64,000 bases of DNA from NCBI RefSeq assembly GCF_026343115.1, contig NZ_JAPEMC010000001.1, positions 2,294,001 to 2,358,000 on the forward strand, read 5' to 3'. Below the pieces are notes generated by a model, which did no database searches, was not told the DNA's origin, and saw nothing but the letters and a program-made list of their open reading frames with translations. Of this stretch, positions 61,584 through 64,000 are shown in pieces. Every line of letters starts with the position of its first letter. The first letter of the stretch is position 1. The position numbers and the translations under genes are program-made. The DNA comes from Streptomyces sp. NBC_00102 (GTDB lineage Bacteria > Actinomycetota > Actinomycetes > Streptomycetales > Streptomycetaceae).

Positions 61584-62780
61584 ATGACGCCCGAGCCGCT
61601 CGTGCAGCCCCCCGTGGTCGAACTCTCCGCCGATCAGGCCCGCAGGATCGCGCTGCGCGCCCAGGGATTCCTGGGAGCGCCCGACCGGCGTGCCGGAGTG
61701 CCCGGGGTGCTGCGCCATCTCGGGGCCGTACAGCTCGACACCATCTCGGTGCTGGCCCGGTCCCACGAGCTCGTACCGTACGCACGGCTCGGCGGTATCG
61801 GCCGCAAGGCGGTGGAGGAGGCGTACTGGTCGGGCGGCCGCGCCTTCGAGTACTGGTCGCACGCGGCCTGCGTGCTGCCGGTCGAGGAGTGGCCGCACTT
61901 CGCCTTCCGCCGCCGCGGCTACCGCAACCGCCCGCAGTGGCACCACGAGTTGCCCGCCGGCACGTACGACACCGTGATCGCGCAACTGCGTGCCGAGGGC
62001 CCGCTCACCGCGACCCAGCTCGGCGGCGCGAAGAACGGCGGCGAGTGGTGGGACTGGTCCGCGACCAAGGTCGCGGTCGAACGCGCCCTGATGTACGGCG
62101 AGGTGGTCTGCACCGAACGCCGCGGCTGGAAGCGCGTCTACGACCTCGCCGAGCGGGCGATCCCCGACCGTTTCCTGCACGACGACCTGACGGACGAGGA
62201 GTGCCGGCGGCGTCTCGTCGCCCTGGCCGGCCGCTCTCTGGGGGTCGGTACCCGTTCCGACCTCGCGGACTACCACCGGCTGAAAGCCGAGCACTTCGAC
62301 GCCGCGGTGGCCGGCTCCGGCCTCGTACCGGTGACGGTCGAGGGCTGGGGAAAGCCGGCCTGGGCCGATCCGGAGGCACTGGCGGCCGAACCGCGCGGGC
62401 GCCACCGCACGACGCTGCTCTCGCCCTTCGACTCCCTGATCTGGGAACGGGCGCGCACCGAGCGGATCTTCGGGTTCACCCACCGGCTGGAGGCGTACAC
62501 CCCGAAGCCCAAGCGGGTGCACGGCTACTTCGCCATGCCCCTGCTCGCGGGCGGCCGGCTCCAGGGCCGCGTCGACCCGGCGCGCGAGGGCACCACCCTC
62601 GTCGCCCGCCAGGTGTCCCTGGCGAGCCCCAAGGCGGTGGCGCCGATGGCCGAGGCGCTCGTGGAGGCGGCCTCCTGGGTCGGCTGCACGGACGTGCGGC
62701 TGGAGCGCGTGGACGCTCCGGGGCTGCGGGAGCCGCTGGCCTGGGCGGTCGGGGCGGCGTTCTCCGCCGCCCACCGGTGA
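61584..62780 (+). CDS. YcaQ/AlkX-like winged-helix DNA glycosylase (HTH_42)
   Basis: A 398-residue protein of the family that unhooks DNA crosslinks and N-alkyl lesions. The catalytic QxD motif appears in VQLDTISVLARSHEL near residue 50, the YcaQ type rather than the QxQ of AlkZ. HTH_42 winged helices follow, with WSHAACVLPVEEWPHF and LLSPFDSLIWERAR as family landmarks. TAAGGT at 61572-61577 lies 7 bases before the ATG, so the transcript may be leaderless. Confidence 0.85.
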   Translation: MTPEPLVQPPVVELSADQARRIALRAQGFLGAPDRRAGVPGVLRHLGAVQLDTISVLARSHELVPYARLGGIGRKAVEEAYWSGGRAFEYWSHAACVLPVEEWPHFAFRRRGYRNRPQWHHELPAGTYDTVIAQLRAEGPLTATQLGGAKNGGEWWDWSATKVAVERALMYGEVVCTERRGWKRVYDLAERAIPDRFLHDDLTDEECRRRLVALAGRSLGVGTRSDLADYHRLKAEHFDAAVAGSGLVPVTVEGWGKPAWADPEALAAEPRGRHRTTLLSPFDSLIWERARTERIFGFTHRLEAYTPKPKRVHGYFAMPLLAGGRLQGRVDPAREGTTLVARQVSLASPKAVAPMAEALVEAASWVGCTDVRLERVDAPGLREPLAWAVGAAFSAAHR

Positions 62781-62881
62781 CGTGACGGCCGCACCGGTGA
62801 CGGGACGACCCGACCGGTGGCGGCCCGACCGGTGGCGGAACGACCCGACCGATCCGGTACGCCGTCAGGAGCGCGGGGAGT

Positions 62882-63637
62882 TCACCGGATCTCCAGGATC
62901 TTCTCCCGCATGGCATAGACCACGGCTTCCATCCGGGAGTGCAGCTGGAGTTTCTCCAGGATATTGCGTACGTGGTTCTTCACCGTGTTCTCGGAAATGA
63001 ACAACTGCTTGGCGATGTCTCGGTTGTTCTTGCCGGTGGCGACGAGTTTCAGGACTTCGAGTTCGCGGTCGGTGAGCCGGGGCGCGGGAAGAAGCCGCCG
63101 GTCGTCGGTGCGCTGGATCATCGATTTGAACTCGGTGAGGAGTTTCGACGCCATCGACGGGCTGATCTGGGACTGCCCGTCGGCGACGGCCCGGATCGCC
63201 GTGGACACCTCGTCGGTGGAGATCTCCTTGAGCAGATACCCGGTGGCGCCGGCTTTGATCGCGTCGTAGAGGTCGGCCTCCTCGTCGCTGATCGTCAGCA
63301 TGATGATCTTCGCGCTCGGGGCCACCTCCTTGATGGCGGTGCACGCCTCGATGCCGCCGCGCTTGGGCATCCGCACGTCCATCAGCACGATGTCGGGCAG
63401 CAGGTCCGCGGCTTTGTCGACCGCCTCCGCGCCGTCCCCCGCCTCCCCGACGACCTGGATGTCCTCCTCCTGCTGGAGCACGATCTCCAGTCCCCTGCGG
63501 AAGAGCGCGTGATCGTCCACCACCAAGACCCTGATGGGTTCCTTGCGGGGCGAGGTGTCCTCGTCCGCGCCGGCTCGGGTACGGGCAGCTTCTCCGGAAA
63601 CATTCGTGTCGCGCACGGGCCCGAAGGTGTCCGCCAT
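62882..63637 (-). CDS. NarL/FixJ family response regulator
   Basis: A 251-residue two-component regulator. The receiver (~34-150) has VDDH, the phospho-acceptor Asp in IVLMDVRMP, the Thr in MLTISD, and the Lys in LLKE. The C-terminal LuxR-type HTH (~180-245) has [23 protein letters not shown] and [14 protein letters not shown] ~30-residue disordered N-terminus is unusual. GGGAGGA precedes the ATG. No histidine kinase is adjacent, so it is an orphan here. Confidence 0.93.
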   Translation of the reverse strand: MADTFGPVRDTNVSGEAARTRAGADEDTSPRKEPIRVLVVDDHALFRRGLEIVLQQEEDIQVVGEAGDGAEAVDKAADLLPDIVLMDVRMPKRGGIEACTAIKEVAPSAKIIMLTISDEEADLYDAIKAGATGYLLKEISTDEVSTAIRAVADGQSQISPSMASKLLTEFKSMIQRTDDRRLLPAPRLTDRELEVLKLVATGKNNRDIAKQLFISENTVKNHVRNILEKLQLHSRMEAVVYAMREKILEIR

Positions 63638-63801
63638 CGTTCCTCCCCCTGAAGGCCACGGCCTGAAGTCACACACGGTCGCCAACGGCACTGCACCGCA
63701 TACCGATTGGCTCGGGGGGCCATGCTTTCATGCCTGGCCGCCGGAGCGGAGGTCCCGTGGTCGCACGCCGGTGCCCCCGGGGGCGCGAACGGCGGATTCT
63801 T

Positions 63802-64000
63802 GGGGTCCTCGCAACACCTGATGGCCTATGCGGTTGTCAGTAGAGCACGCAGGCGCTCGGCTGGGGTTCTCCAGCCGAGCGTCTTGCGTGGCCGGCCGTT
63901 GAGTTGCTGGGCGACGTGTTCGAGGTCTTCGGGGCTGTGGACGGACAGGTCGGTGCCCTTGGGAAAGTACTGCCGCAGCAGACCGTTGGTGTTCTCATTC
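63802..64000 (-). mobile_element. IS30-family insertion sequence, one end (continues off window)
   Basis: The element's boundary appears near 63802, where GGGGTCCTCGCAACACC resembles the terminal inverted repeat of IS30-type elements. The transposase 3' end follows within 10 bases. The other end and target duplication lie outside the window. Confidence 0.65.
63826..64000 (-). CDS. IS30 family transposase, C-terminus only
   Basis: The last 57 codons of a DDE transposase. [18 protein letters not shown] carries the catalytic Glu of the IS30 DDE triad, followed by [18 protein letters not shown], typical of the family's C-terminus. It is truncated only by the window edge. It lies 189 bases upstream of the response regulator start and reads towards it. 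Confidence 0.88.
   Translation of the reverse strand, partial: NENTNGLLRQYFPKGTDLSVHSPEDLEHVAQQLNGRPRKTLGWRTPAERLRALLTTA

Overview
The window is very GC-rich, densely coded, chromosomal Streptomyces DNA. Its gene order matches the conserved core of Streptomyces chromosomes: murA, hup, malic enzyme, helD-like, nnaR/narK, matAB, ssrA/smpB, ftsEX, prfB, two Ser/Thr kinases, NAD-glutamate dehydrogenase and secA. From memory this corresponds to about SCO2940-SCO3008 of S. coelicolor. Codon use is strongly GC3-biased, so most antisense open frames are artefacts. I see no tRNA, rRNA, prophage, CRISPR array or secondary-metabolite cluster.

Left part (1-16.7 kb). A molybdo-flavo-dehydrogenase operon runs off the left edge; its iron-sulfur subunit has a very long, His-rich, repetitive N-terminal extension. 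It is followed by a GH20 N-acetylhexosaminidase with a near-perfect DasR (dre) operator, DUF3039 and YqgE proteins, murA, the HU gene, an NAD-type malic enzyme preceded by a structured RNA with its own terminator, a HelD-like RNA-polymerase helicase, a GNAT protein, and the nitrate genes nnaR and narK with a possible GlnR box.

Middle (16.7-38.4 kb). A translationally linked matA-matB-acyltransferase operon probably makes an extracellular aminosugar glycan. Next come a LysR/MFS pair, a secreted alginate-lyase-family enzyme, a TetR/patatin pair with two matched operators, a hexapeptide-repeat protein, tmRNA with smpB, a C-terminal processing protease, ftsX and ftsE, a small zinc-ribbon membrane protein, an LAXTG sortase substrate with twelve decapeptide repeats, prfB, and two membrane Ser/Thr kinases (pkaB, pkaA).

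Right part (38.8-64 kb). A giant FHA plus FtsK/SpoIIIE-like protein has an Arg in place of the Walker A Lys and lies divergent from the kinases. It is followed by a sugar ABC importer without its own ATPase, one permease of which carries an SdrD_B-like beta domain in an external loop. Then come a small helical protein, a TetR regulator with two operators facing a TagGH-like polysaccharide exporter, the 1,668-residue NAD-glutamate dehydrogenase, a DJ-1/PfpI protein, a HAD phosphatase, DUF6912 and Rv3235-family proteins, secA, a GNAT protein, a YcaQ-like DNA glycosylase and a NarL-type response regulator. The end of an IS30-family element enters from the right edge.

This is mostly core genome. 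The least explained items are the leader/sRNA upstream of malic enzyme, the beta-domain permease, the kinase/FHA/arginine-finger ATPase neighbourhood, the His-rich iron-sulfur subunit and the paired TetR operators.
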